DNA of 64,000 nucleotides, from positions 31,160 through 95,159 of the forward strand of contig CAXARO010000261.1 in assembly GCA_963971305.1 (NCBI GenBank). The letters are read 5' to 3'. The position numbers and the translations under genes were made by a program. Below the pieces are notes generated by a model that saw only the letters and a list, made by a program, of their open reading frames with translations, ran no database searches and was not told where the DNA came from. The DNA is from Arcuatula senhousia (taxonomy: Eukaryota > Mollusca > Bivalvia > Mytilida > Mytilidae). Numbering within the stretch: the stretch's first letter is position 1; each line of letters starts with the position of its first letter. Shown one piece after another: positions 22,060 to 32,962 of the stretch.

Positions 22060-23689
22060 ATCTTAAAGTACAAATTTCTAAAGTAGATCATTGATTTTTT
22101 TCTTCATTGTTTCAGCTTTAAATTTGATTAACTTTTTTTCTCTGAACAGTCATTCATTATTTCCAGTAATTAAGTAAGTATGATTGTGTTAGCAAATCGT
22201 ATTTTATATACACTACCACTTTAGTAACCATAAAAGTGCCAATAAGAGTTATCATGTCCAAAAATGTCCAAAATCCAACAATCATGCAATCATGCAAGAA
22301 GCTAGCGTTATGAATCCTTTATATTTAATCTTCTATGCGCACAACCCCCTGTAGGGAATGACTCATAAAACGTCTGCACATATAAAGGAGATGAATAATG
22401 GTGATAACAAAATTTCCAAATTGGTATGATCAATCTTAAATATCATTAAGTGCATGTGGCAAGAAAAGGCGTTAACAGACAGGAAAAATATGACTCGGGG
22501 CAGGCATTTCAACATTATAGTATGAAATCATCAATATATCTGAAAGTCAGGTTAAAGATATTTTTTTCTTTCATCTTTTTCGTATTTTTAAAGTTCCCGG
22601 AGAAAATCCTTCTAATAATGTTATTAAAGAAAAATATACGTTTTTATCCTATTACATCACTTTTCCTTTAATAGGCAGGCAAAAGCACGATAAAATAACA
22701 AATCAAAGCGCTAAAGCGTTTAAAGGCAGCGCTAAATCTAAGCACTAAAAATAAAGAACGATCTGTGTTTCATAAACTTGAAACACTGTTTGTTTCCACC
22801 GCACACTTACACATTTGTTAAGAAATCTGTAATTAAGTACCGCCCACTTGAACAAAGGTCAAAGGTCAATAATGTTTAAGTAAACGCCAACGAGTATTGA
22901 TACACGATATGTAGTGCACATTTATATCGCATTTATGTTGGGGTATAAATATGTACCTCTTATTTTAGACATTCCGTATAACATTTAAAATACAATAAAC
23001 GATTAATGTTCTGTAATAGATCCTCTGGTAGCAATATTGACTGACCGATTTACCCTGTCTAGACGAAAAAAAAACGCGAAAATCAGATAGCTATATGACT
23101 CTATAAGGCTCTGCCTAAAAATAATTTCGACATTTAAAACAATAATAACCCGCTAAAAGCATGAAAAGGGAGGTAATTTGACAACTTCCACCAAACCCGT
23201 ACTGTTAAGCTGAAATGCTGAAAAATTTAAGCAAGCAACTGTTTTTCTATCTATTTGTTTTATCCTGCTTTACCAACATTCGAGACGTTAATTGATCATT
23301 AACAACGAAGCACGATAGAACCTATTACATATCAGTCTCCTTGCATTGTTGACTGGCGTTAATAGATAATAATGAGATGTTGAATGATTGTTCGCGACAC
23401 AGCTCACACAACAAATGTCAATCTTGAAAACAACAATTGAAAACTCCTAGCAGCCTTCAACAAGGCCAGTAGGTCTGTAATTGGCCCATTGTCTAAACTG
23501 TTTTTTTCCTGTTTTTCTTCGTACAGTTATCGTTCGTGTTTAACCTTTGCCCTATAGGACTTTTGACAATTGGATGCCCTTTTTGTACCTATTTTTCAAG
23601 TAATCAATTTCCTTTTTCAATCAGCATTCTACAGACAAAAATATCAAGACAAAATATTGTAAATACAGAGGGCCTTAAACCCAATAAGG
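22060..23689. other. Intergenic, with a weak repeat at 23340-23510
   Basis: No gene is supported. About 23395-23510 (GCGACACAGCTCACACAACA, CAGCAGCCTTC-like sequence, GCCAGTAGGTCTGTAATTGG) is related to the dispersed sequence around 42690-43080. Confidence 0.4.
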
Positions 23690-23819
23690 GGTCATATGAC
23701 AACATCGACCTAGGGGAGACTTGTAGAACATTACAGCCTACAAATCGTCAGTTTTTTTATTGACTTATATAGTTACTGAGCTATGAATATTGAGTGGTTT
23801 TACCTATTGTTCTACATTA

Positions 23820-24892
23820 GTAAGGAAAGAAGCAAAGGTGTACCAAAAGGGGTAATCAGTATCATAAAATCGTAAAGACAAAGACAAAACCGGCAGACAA
23901 AAAATCATCACAACAAAAACAAACCACATAACAACATAAAATACACACAAACCCGCATTCAGTAACGCGAACTCAAGTCGAAACGAGAGTGAACTCAGGT
24001 GCTCCGGAAGAGTAAGCAGTTCCTGCTTGCTATTGCACACCCGTCACGTTGCCAAAGATCGATAAAGTGTTGGTCAAATCCGGAAAGGATGACATTACAA
24101 AACTCTATGTCAAACCAACATCTGTGCTCATCTGAGAGATAGAAATCCCGTATTTGTATACAAGCACGTGATGTCGTCCGTAAAATTTCTTGAGTGATGA
24201 CAACAATCTGGGAGCAACGTACCCCTGTGTTAACAATTTGCTTGTCAGCCGTGTAGCTCTACCAAGGAAGTCGTTGTACTCCCCACATGCTCTGGAATAA
24301 CGATTCAAGTGTGATACGTAAACTCAATATGCTGGAGCGGACGAATGTTGCTACACAGAAAGGGAAAGTTAACTATTGGAAAGTTGAAGTCATCACGTTT
24401 GTCATAGAGCTTTGTACAAAGCCTTCCTTGTGTGTCAATGTCGAGAAATAGATCCAAATATGAAGCGGACCTCCTAGAATATGTAGTGTCCTTTATGTGA
24501 AGTTCCTTCGGATATATAAGATGTAAATAGTCACCAAATCGAGGATTGTTTAGTGAAAGGACGTCATCAATACAACGAAATGTGAGATTGAAGGATAAAG
24601 CAAGTTTGTGGTCCTTTTTGTCTAGAAGTGATTGTAAGAAGTCTGCTTCATATGAATGAAGAAACAAATCGGCAAGCAATGGTACACAATTTGTGCCCAT
24701 TGGGATACCTAATGTTTGCTGAAAAACACGTCCAACAAACTGTACAAATATGTTCTCGATTAGAAAGTTGAGCATTTCTATTATTTGATCTTCTGTAAAT
24801 TTGTTTTTCTTGTTAGACTCTTGGATGACAACGTAAGTCTTTTTATAACCGACTTCCAAATACTTGTACCTGCGTTTTCCGTTCTTTTTGAT
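23820..24892 (-). mobile_element. 5'-truncated Penelope-like retroelement with its 3' tail
   Basis: On the minus strand a reverse-transcriptase fragment (24892 to about 24105) runs directly into the tail sequence (24060-23820) that recurs alone at ten or more places in the window. It inserted into the right arm: the left arm has the uninterrupted site near 3040. The 5' end is truncated at about 24892, as expected for abortive reverse transcription. Confidence 0.75.
24105..24892 (-). pseudogene. Reverse transcriptase fragment, frameshifted
   Basis: The main frame (24305-24859, open a little further 5' to the truncation) has GIPMGTNCVPLLADL and, near residues 96-101 from its first Met, the catalytic core CIDDVL. 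The C-terminal YDKRDDFNFPIVNFPFL segment follows. A second frame (24105-24308) continues the same protein (RYSRACGEYNDFLGRA.., SLKKFYGRH..), so there is a frameshift near 24305. This RT type is common in molluscs and I assign it to Penelope-like elements with moderate confidence. No GIY-YIG endonuclease is visible. It is not functional. Confidence 0.75.
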
Positions 24893-25063
24893 AGGATGTC
24901 ATATTTACATATTGTTAACATGTCATAGCTTCAATCGTATTGGTTTACGTTGTTTTATATAAGAAGTAAGGATTTAAACCAACAACGACGACAAACGCTA
25001 AATGATAGCATACGCTAACATGGCTTTCGACAAGGTGAGATAAAATGACATTATTAGTAAATA

Positions 25064-25271
25064 CTGTGGTTTCATTATTATTCGTTGGGTATTAATTTTC
25101 GTGGGTTTCGTGGGTGGTCTTGACCCACGAAATTTGATGCCCCACGAAAACGAGATTTTATATTGGTTTGTATGTTGCAAACTACAGAGCCACGAATTTA
25201 AGAATCCACCAACTGACAATTTTTCATCAAACCATGAAAATTGGTATCCACGGAAATAAATGGATCCACAG
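25064..25271. mobile_element. 208-bp MITE with proven TA target duplication
   Basis: Starts CTGTGGTTTCATTATTATTC and ends ATAAATGGATCCACAG, imperfect inverted repeats with internal CGTGGGT/CCCACGAA palindromes. TA lies at 25062-25063 and 25272-25273. The left arm has the empty site GTAAATAGCAAGG in reverse complement, so one TA became two. This supports a Tc1/mariner-type mechanism. Confidence 0.85.
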
Positions 25272-25397
25272 TAGCAAGGAAAACAACACCTAACAACAGA
25301 CATCAAAACAAATATTTTTTTTACTTCTATCCAACTATTATATTTACTAGTAAATGTAGTAATTGGAAGATTATCATTTGCAATCGTTTATAGTTCC

Positions 25398-26430
25398 TCA
25401 TCCGACCACGGCAGCAGGAATCACTGTCGTTGGTGTCGTTGGAGGTATCGAGCAGTTGAAATCGTCCCCATGAACAATCTGTCCGCTCCAATCACAACGC
25501 GTAGAATAACACCATGTTCCAGACTGCCCTTCTTCAATCATCGTCCCAGGGCTGTATTGCTTGCCTTTGTATATACAGTACCCTGACGGTGGTCCGAGAG
25601 TGGTTGTGGTTGTTGTTGTCGGTGGGCAGTTGGGTTGACGGAGCAAAGATGTACGATTATTTCCGGAACAAACGATGCTATAACTACATCTGAATTCGTC
25701 TAAGCCGTATTTTATAGTTTGCCCGATTCTGTATACACTCCCATCCACTGTGCAGTTTGGTAAAGACAGAGAAAGTGTATTACCTACAAAAGGGGAATAA
25801 CTTGTTTTGATTGCTTTTACCAAAACGCGGGTATAAACGGTTAATTTGGATATGCTATATATCGATATGTCAAGGAGTAACCTCTCACCAGTGGCATTTG
25901 AATCAAAACATTTGAAAGTCAAATTCAAAATCTGTTGAAAACGAAAAATTAGGGTAATAGATAGAACGATTTGTGCCAGAACAGTTACCAAACAAATGTG
26001 ATCAAACATTAATGACGAAATAAGGGTATGTTACTGCCTTGAAATGATCTTCAGTTATCACAGGTTACCCCGTATTGATAAATTAAACTTAAATCTATGT
26101 GAGCTCACTCTGGTGTCTGGTGGTCAGGAAGTAACCATTAAATGTTGTTGCTGCTACTACTTTTTATTTATTCAACATGTTGAAAAATCGTCACCGAAGC
26201 GAAAAAATCTTTAATTAATTAATGAAAAGTCAGATAGTGATCGTGTGTGTGAGTGAGTGATCTACTAAGAAGAAAGGCAGCAGAACACAAATGTAAAACG
26301 ACTATTTGAACACAACCATTTGCTGGGGTTGGACAAGTTAATAATGACTAAAAGGGTACTTACCTTGTTTGAATGATGGACCAAGAACAAACACGTGGAT
26401 TAGAAACACCGCCAACTGTGTACAAAACAT
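25398..26430 (-). CDS. Small secreted Cys/Thr-rich protein B (two exons)
   Basis: Predicted CDS: exon 1 26430-26364 and exon 2 25783-25398. Exon 1 has 67 nt, a signal peptide MFCTQLAVFLIHVFVLG, and donor CAAG|GTAAGTAC. Exon 2 has 386 nt, acceptor CCTTTTGTAG|, phase 1. The product is 150 aa. A first, diverged module has Cys 33, 55, 61, 75. A seven-Thr linker follows, then a second module (Cys 92, 114, 119, 133) nearly identical to those of gene A, including YSPGTMIEEGQSGTWCYS. Exon 1 length, intron phase and signal-peptide wording (VFLIHV) match gene A, so the two are paralogues in convergent orientation. The frame that runs through the intron to 26009 is not the real N-terminus. The gene sits in a 1.8-kb block absent from the other arm of the inverted duplication. 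Confidence 0.8.
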
Positions 26431-26470
26431 GTTAAGGTCACTGTGACTTGTTAATTTACTAAACCTTATC

Positions 26471-26480
26471 TCTATATAGA
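26471..26480 (-). promoter_or_regulatory. Candidate TATA box of secreted-protein gene B
   Basis: On the minus strand CTATATAGAG lies about 45 bp before the ATG at 26430. Transcription would start close to 26445, giving a very short 5'UTR. Single-motif evidence only. Confidence 0.35.
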
Positions 26481-27895
26481 AGAACAATATTGTTCTGACG
26501 TTTGTAAATTTGTAAGATCATATTGTCATATATTCATAACGGAAACAAACTATTACTTGTTGTCATTATCCGATCATTTTCAAACAAAGCAAAATATATT
26601 TACGAAGTTTTGATTAATTTTAATTTATAGTAAGGTCGATGTGGTAATTTTCTGCAACTTTCTCATATGTTTGCTCGTGTCTGTTTCCGTGGAGAAAAAA
26701 AATTATTATTAATAAATGGTGACGTATTGTTTGCATAGCAGGCAATGCATGTTTATAAATGCAGGTTCAATATATTATGAATTTGTGACCAGTAATAGCA
26801 GGAAACATACTTTAAGATATAGAACCTATCATTTTTGCACTGAAAAATTCAAATTCTCATGTGATGAAGAATATGGTGCAAAAGTCTCTAAAGAAATGGT
26901 GAAAATTTCGAAAACCCTAGCCGCAATGAACCGAACAGTACTATTGTTTATGGAAACAACAGGAATACGGTAATGTAATGTCAAACGGAGTACAAACTAA
27001 TAATAAGAAGTAAACACTTGTAGCTTGTAGCCTATAGGATGATACTTCGATCAGGTATTTTGTATTTGACCATTTAAGACAATTTAATCCCCCAAAGAAT
27101 TCCTGGATATCGCATTAATGTAAATTTGCTCGCTCTTGTTAGATTCTATAGATTATACAAATATAGCAGTACAACAGAATGAATAAGTTTCCTTTTTATA
27201 TTTTCAATGACACATGAATACCTTGTAAGGTTTTTATCATTTCCTTCATTTGTTGTCAAAATCGTAAAACAATTTGCGTATTTAGAACATCACTGAGATG
27301 TGCTTTGCTAAGATCTTATGAATAACAGTTGATGCGAAGCAGTATTACAATATGTGAATAACAAATATTCGATGTGAAGAATTAATGACGATTATTTTGT
27401 ATATAACTGCAAAATATGACTTTTTTTGCTAGTTAATGTAAGTTTAAGAAGGTTTTTTTTTTCCACAGATTTTTGATTCTGTTATTGACATGGGTACCAA
27501 TTTTCCGGTTTGGTAAAAAATGATATGTTCGTAGATTCTTAAAAGGTTCAGAAGTCTGCAGCATACCGATCAATGTGAGATTTCCTTTTTGTGGGGAATC
27601 GAATTTCATGCGTCAACGCCATCCTCAAAACCACGAACATTGAAACCCTTCAAATAATATTGAAACAACGTTGATCGATTTCATCTAATTAAACAAAATG
27701 CAAAATTATTAGGTTTTTTGTCTTTAACCCTCTAGCTGCAAGATTTTTACCTCAGTCTCACGACGACAACATGAAAGACAAAAAAAAATGTTTTTCTGCC
27801 AACGTTTCTGATCACAAGTGACGTTTAATAATTGTTTTGTTGCTAATGATATATTATAATGCATTAAAACAAACTAATTTTTGACAAATAATTCT

Positions 27896-28706
27896 TTAAG
27901 TTACATAACAGCGTTTTTCATAGTTGTACTAAGACACTTAGACGATAGAGAGATGTGGAATAAGTGTACGCGACACAACCAACATAAAGAAACGGCAATT
28001 AAAAAAATCACAATGGAAAACAGCCAGACTAATTTCTGGACAGAACAAAAATAGAAAGTTGACAGGGACAATCAAAAGCTAAGACAAGGATTCCTGGCCT
28101 AGGACAAGCACATGTCATATCAAATTTGGCGGAGTTATAATAGTTTTTTTAGGGCCCAACCTTTCCCCTATTGGTAATCTGGTACAAGGCATAAAAATAA
28201 CACCCTGAAATCAAATCGATAAAAGTTCAATTCTTCAAGAGAGAACCTGAGATAAATGCACTAAACGACGTAAAGGAAAACTCTTGAGAACACTCACAGT
28301 TTTTTTTACAGCTAGCTAAGAAGTATTTGTCGACTGATGTAAATCAATTAAACATATATATTGAAACCAACATAACACTTCAAACAACTAATGATTTAGT
28401 TTTATTTCATCACACAAAACCGACATATTTGATCGCTGTAATGCTTAAAAACAACATTACAGCCACAAGGTAAAAGATTAACGTTTAAAGTTACTATCAA
28501 ATTATCAATATATGTAAAGAAAAAACAGAAAGTACTGAAATATATACTTTTTAGACTTTAAAACTGTTATTTACGCAAACATTTAAGTTCATTCAAAATT
28601 GCTGTCTTTTCACAATCCTGAATGCCAAACATAACGGCTTTAAAATTGATGTCTGAACAGCCAATAATACACGATTTAATCAACGAAAATACTTTGTTCT
28701 TGACAG
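27896..28706. other. Intergenic with a short dispersed repeat at 27945-28045
   Basis: 27945-28045 (GAGATGTGGAATAAGTGTAC, GCGACACAACC, CAATGGAAAACAGCCAG) belongs to the family also seen at 1290, 30540 and 42690. The rest is without recognised features. Confidence 0.5.
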
Positions 28707-28900
28707 ACTGTAAATTAACTTATTTTCGCGAGCGATTTATATTCACGGATTTCGCGAGGAGCAGAAATTCGCGAAAATAAATCGTCGTGAATTAACTCAT
28801 TTTCATGATAATTTGATTATTTTTACGACAAATCGCGAAATAACCCGGTGGTCCTAAATCGCGAAATAATGTAGTCGTGAAAATATGTTGGTTTACAGTA
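28707..28900. mobile_element. 194-bp MITE related to the element at 3545
   Basis: Starts ACTGTAAATTAACTTATTTT and ends AATATGTTGGTTTACAGT, with internal TTTCGCG/CGCGAAA palindromes (GGATTTCGCGAGG, AAATCGCGAAATAA). End sequence and palindromes are shared with the 779-bp element at 3545-4323, suggesting a shorter member of the same group. Confidence 0.75.
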
Positions 28901-30504
28901 CTTAGGTAGTGTCTTTCACTGTGAAACACAGTAATGCTTTTATTGTCCTAATTTGTTATAACAACTATTTTTGGAAACATTTACTTGAGAAATTAGGTAA
29001 TTTCAAAAAAGATATTTTAAGGAAACAAATCGATTCATTGCTACCTGCTGTCTGTGGTAGATCTGCATACATCCCTTCTTTTTTCTGTTCTGTTTTTTTA
29101 ACTGCAATCTTATTGGTCAATTCGGAAGGTCATCATAACAGAAAGTAGATTGTAACGACTTCTAATTTTATTTGGTATGTATATCAGCGGTTTGAGAATG
29201 GTATTCTGAAGATTTTGTTGGAGACGTCGATTAAAACAGATACCCAAATCATGAAGAGTTCCTTTTTCAATATCAAGTTCATGTATACACTAGATGAACA
29301 AAGCGCTATTGAAACGAACAAAAATACTTAAAAGTATTTTGTTACCTGCACTGCAATGATTTAAAATACGGTAATATCCAAAGAGCTTCTGTTGACTGGC
29401 GATTGTTTATTTGACCAGTACATGTAGTCAGAACACAGGAGTACATTAACTAGAACTGAAACACAATTTATCTTTTATACGGTGCCTCCCTTTCTAAGGG
29501 CACATTTTAAAAGGTTTTTCAATCAATTAAACATTAAATATGTGTCATAGATTTCAGTCCTGTCACGAATTTTTGAACTGTGTGCAGTATTTTGAAAAAC
29601 TACTTGCATTTTGTTTCTTGCATTTTTACTCAAATTTTCAAGGAGCTTAATTTTCCCTATCCCTTGTTTAATACATTTGTAAATAGAAAAAATTCGTTAC
29701 TCAAATTTTATTTTTTATTTATTTCTATGCAATAAATGCATATCCCCCCTTGAAGGTTGAAAGCATATGTAGACAAATAAAAAGCAACAATATAAATAAA
29801 CAGGAATATTATAAAAGTACCAAAATATTTTTTTATCATGCACATGTTTATATAGGAATAGCTCTAAGGGGTGATAGTATCGTTATTACATGAATAGAGG
29901 TTGAAACATAAGGTCCGCTTTTCTTAATCATTTAAGCAACAACAAGTTGTATAGGTTAGGTCTTCTAAATCCTAGACTTGCTTTCTTTATATCTATCGAC
30001 ATGTCTCGTTGAATTGATCTTTACCATTTTCACAATGTAATACTGTAAGCTTTGTTATTAATCATCATTTGAAGATGGTTGGAAACTTAAACGCTATAAT
30101 TTAACATCGCCACATTATACAAGGTATATGTATATGCCTGTACTTTGCCATGCATCTTTAACAAATGAAAGCTTAATTGGTTTGCAATCTTCGTCTTTAT
30201 GTTACATGTATTTATGTATTTGTTCTTTTTTAAGAAGGGGGTCTTTCTTTGATATGTAAGACTGGTTTCGAAATATTTGTTTTTCAATAGAGGACCACTG
30301 TTCTCATTGAAAGCTGATTGATGTTTTCCATTAAGGTTATAGTTCAAAATTTCCGTTATATAAGTTCTGTCGAGTACTTTAATTCCAATTAGCATTATCT
30401 TTTATTATTTATTACATAAAAAACGGTGCCCTTCTATATATTAACCCTATTATAACAGTTATTTTACATGTGCTTCTAAAAAGAGAATAATTTGGCCAAC
30501 TCGG
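28901..30504. other. AT-rich intergenic region
   Basis: No gene is supported; open frames of 60-100 codons at 28909-29148 and 30087-30395 have no recognisable features. Confidence 0.4.
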
Positions 30505-31405
30505 TGGAATCATAATGATTAATTTAATAAGATAGAAAATAGAGATGTGGAATAAGTGTACACGACACAGCCCACAATTAAACGGCAATTTAGAAAAACC
30601 ACAATGGACAAGAATCTATCACCTTATCTTTCACACATGTGTTTCTATAGAAGAATCTATACAGAAAATAACAAAATATTAATTGGAAACCTTCGAAGGA
30701 GTAAAAAGCCGTTTTCTGGCGTCCTGCATTATATAGATATATAAATTGCTTAAATGAAGGTAGGTTTTCTAAAATTATTATTGCCACTTATCTGTATTTT
30801 TTAAAAATTATTTACCATAATCTCATCCTTCAGATTTAATATTCGTCAATGGCAAATGAACACCAAAGGGCATTTAAAATATAATCCAAAAGGCAAAAAG
30901 AAAATCAATAGACATGAAAAACGAATTTAAAACAAAAAGAACATGAAAAAACGTCAAGCATAAAAAAACCAATTAGAACAAGCAACGTGAACACAACAGA
31001 AAAGAGAGCGAATTCAGGTGATCCGGTAAGATAAGGGTTTTTGATTGTTACTTCAAACCAATTCATAACGCTAAATCAGACAAAATCCTGGTATATTTTA
31101 GTTAACCTTATTTACTCGGAGGTTTACCGGCAGCTTTCAACGGGTTCTGTGATACGTTAATCCCGATTCCAACATGTTAAGGTAACTGGGGTTTTAAGTT
31201 CGTTTATACCATTATATGATTACAATTCTATTACAGGTGTACATGTAATGATGTAATTTCTCACCACCCTTACTTGTAACAAGCCTTTTTGGATTGCTGT
31301 CCTTTTTATCATATACGCACACGGTAGGTTTCTTATTATTGTTATGTCCACAATGACAAGCTTTAATTAATTTTGATTTACATTTGTAGTTATTTTTGTA
31401 TCAGT
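30505..31405 (-). repeat. Right arm, outer part, of large inverted duplication
   Basis: Reverse-complement match of 355-1185 (GCTTAAATGAAGGTAGGTTT, AGGTGATCCGGTAAGATAAG, GGAGGTTTACCGGCAGCTTT, ACAGGTGTACATGTAATGAT, CTTGTAACAAGCCTTTTTGG). The arms are joined by unmatched 0.9 kb on the left and 2.6 kb on the right. Confidence 0.75.
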
Positions 31406-31829
31406 TGCGTTTTTCTTTAAGTTTTGTTGAAATAATACAAATTTATAAAGGTTAGATAAAAAGTCATTTTGGTAGTTTAGATTTGTAATAATAAAATGGG
31501 ACATTTATTCATGAATTTGTGGTGATATATTATGTTACTATTTATCTTTTATTTTGAAAAAACTTAAAGAAAATCCTTTCGGGTACAAAAAAAAACTGAA
31601 CTTGTTTGAAGTTTATCCCTACGAAGTAAGGCAGATTGCTTCAGTCTTTTTAATACAGACATATTTACTGTGTGGTTGTAGGTGCTTCTTTAATTGGCAA
31701 CAAAAAAAATGGCAGGTTTTCGTGGTTTCTCACCCTTCTATTTGTATAACTACATTTTGACCTAAACGTTAACACGAAGTCCCGAAAAGAAAGAACCAGT
31801 TAGCCATTTTAATATTGGAGGTCCGAAAA
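31406..31829. other. Intergenic, nothing recognised
   Basis: AT-rich sequence beyond the outer end of the right duplication arm. No feature is supported. Confidence 0.35.
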
Positions 31830-31995
31830 TCACTCTTGATTCGACTTGAGTTCGCGTTGTTGATTGATATTCAGTTATTTTGTGTTTCCATGTAGTTGTC
31901 TGTTTTTTGTCCCGTTCTTGTTGGTGTTTACTGGTTTTGTCTCTGCCATGTCGGACTTCTGACATCCGGAAACTCCATTGGTACCTCTGCTTATA
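31830..31995 (+). mobile_element. Retroelement tail, short
   Basis: CTTGATTCGACTTGAGTTCG, GTCCCGTTCTTGTTGGTGTT, TTTTGTCTCTGCCATGTCGG and the end CCATTGGTACCTCTGCTT match the tail family; truncated at its 5' side. Confidence 0.7.
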
Positions 31996-32962
31996 TAAAG
32001 TAAAACACAAAATCAGATGACAAAGGAAACAAAACAAAAACCATAAGAAAACTCATATTATAACAAACGCCATCATACCACAACCATAACAACTTAACCA
32101 CAATCACCAAGTCAAAATTAGGTTGAAACTGAAACTAAAAAAGTCTTGTGCTTTGGAAGGAAAACTTAAGTTGGTATTCTCTTCTTTGTAGCTCGCCGAC
32201 TTATGTTAAACAGAAGCAGATGTTATAACAAATGACTTAACTGACAAGAAAAAAGGAATTATAAGGATATAAGATGACAAATGTAAGTAAAGATGACATG
32301 ACATATTATTGATTAACTCCCTTTGCCTTCTCTATCCAGAACCAGATATTAGACTAACCAATGATGCTATAAACGGACATATTTTCACTATTTCTTTATC
32401 CAAAAGTTTTTGAAAGGACATATTCCATATCCAGTCCACTGTGGACGAAGGAGGGTTAAGATATAAGTTTGGACGAATATCTAAATGAAAATAATATTTT
32501 CTTAGAGGAAAGGGAGTTTCTATCCCCAGATAATTCCCTTCTTTGATATCATATCGTGTGTTTTTAATGATCCACGGTGTATGGGGTTAGGCTTTGTACC
32601 GGGGCATACATTTTTGGTGAAGTTGTTAACATTCCATCCTCATTTGCTTTAAGAACTTTGATTTTCATATTTGCTTATACATTAAGATTAAAATATATTT
32701 GGTGGAAAAATAATCATGGAAATATCCAAAGTTTGATTTAAATGCAATATTTCCCTTTACTTCTTTAACTAAAGGCCTTAAAGTTAATAAATATGTATAT
32801 GTCACACTACAGTTTAATGAAATATTACTGCAGAACACCGAACATCGACACTTTCAAATACTTAGCTGAGTATATCCCTGGTTGAACAAAGTATTGGAGT
32901 TAGTTTTGTTTATATTGTAGAACAGCACTAACCCTGAGGACTGGACGGAGACAGACAAACAG
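31996..32962. other. 5' region of the GPCR gene
   Basis: No separate gene is seen. A splice acceptor-like TTTATATTGTAG| ends at 32920, 42 bp before the GPCR start codon, so an upstream untranslated exon is likely. Confidence 0.4.

Larger units (their letters stand above)
23690..27895 (-). repeat. Right arm, inner part, of large inverted duplication (filled version)
   Basis: Reverse-complement match of 2070-3185, in order, but 4.2 kb long because of three extra blocks: a retroelement (23820-24892), a MITE with TA duplication (25064-25271), and a 1.8-kb block with a complete secreted-protein gene (25343-27142). Matching stretches include CGACCTAGGGGAGACTTGTA, ATATTGAGTGGTTTTACCTA, AACGACGACAAACGCTAAAT, GTCAACGCCATCCTCAAAAC and CAGTCTCACGACGACAACAT. 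Confidence 0.85.

Noticed and set aside
25398..26009. Single-exon 203-aa protein starting at 26009
   Set aside because: Its first ~75 codons are intron. A GT/AG intron joining a 67-nt signal exon at 26364-26430 fits phase and matches the paralogue exactly.
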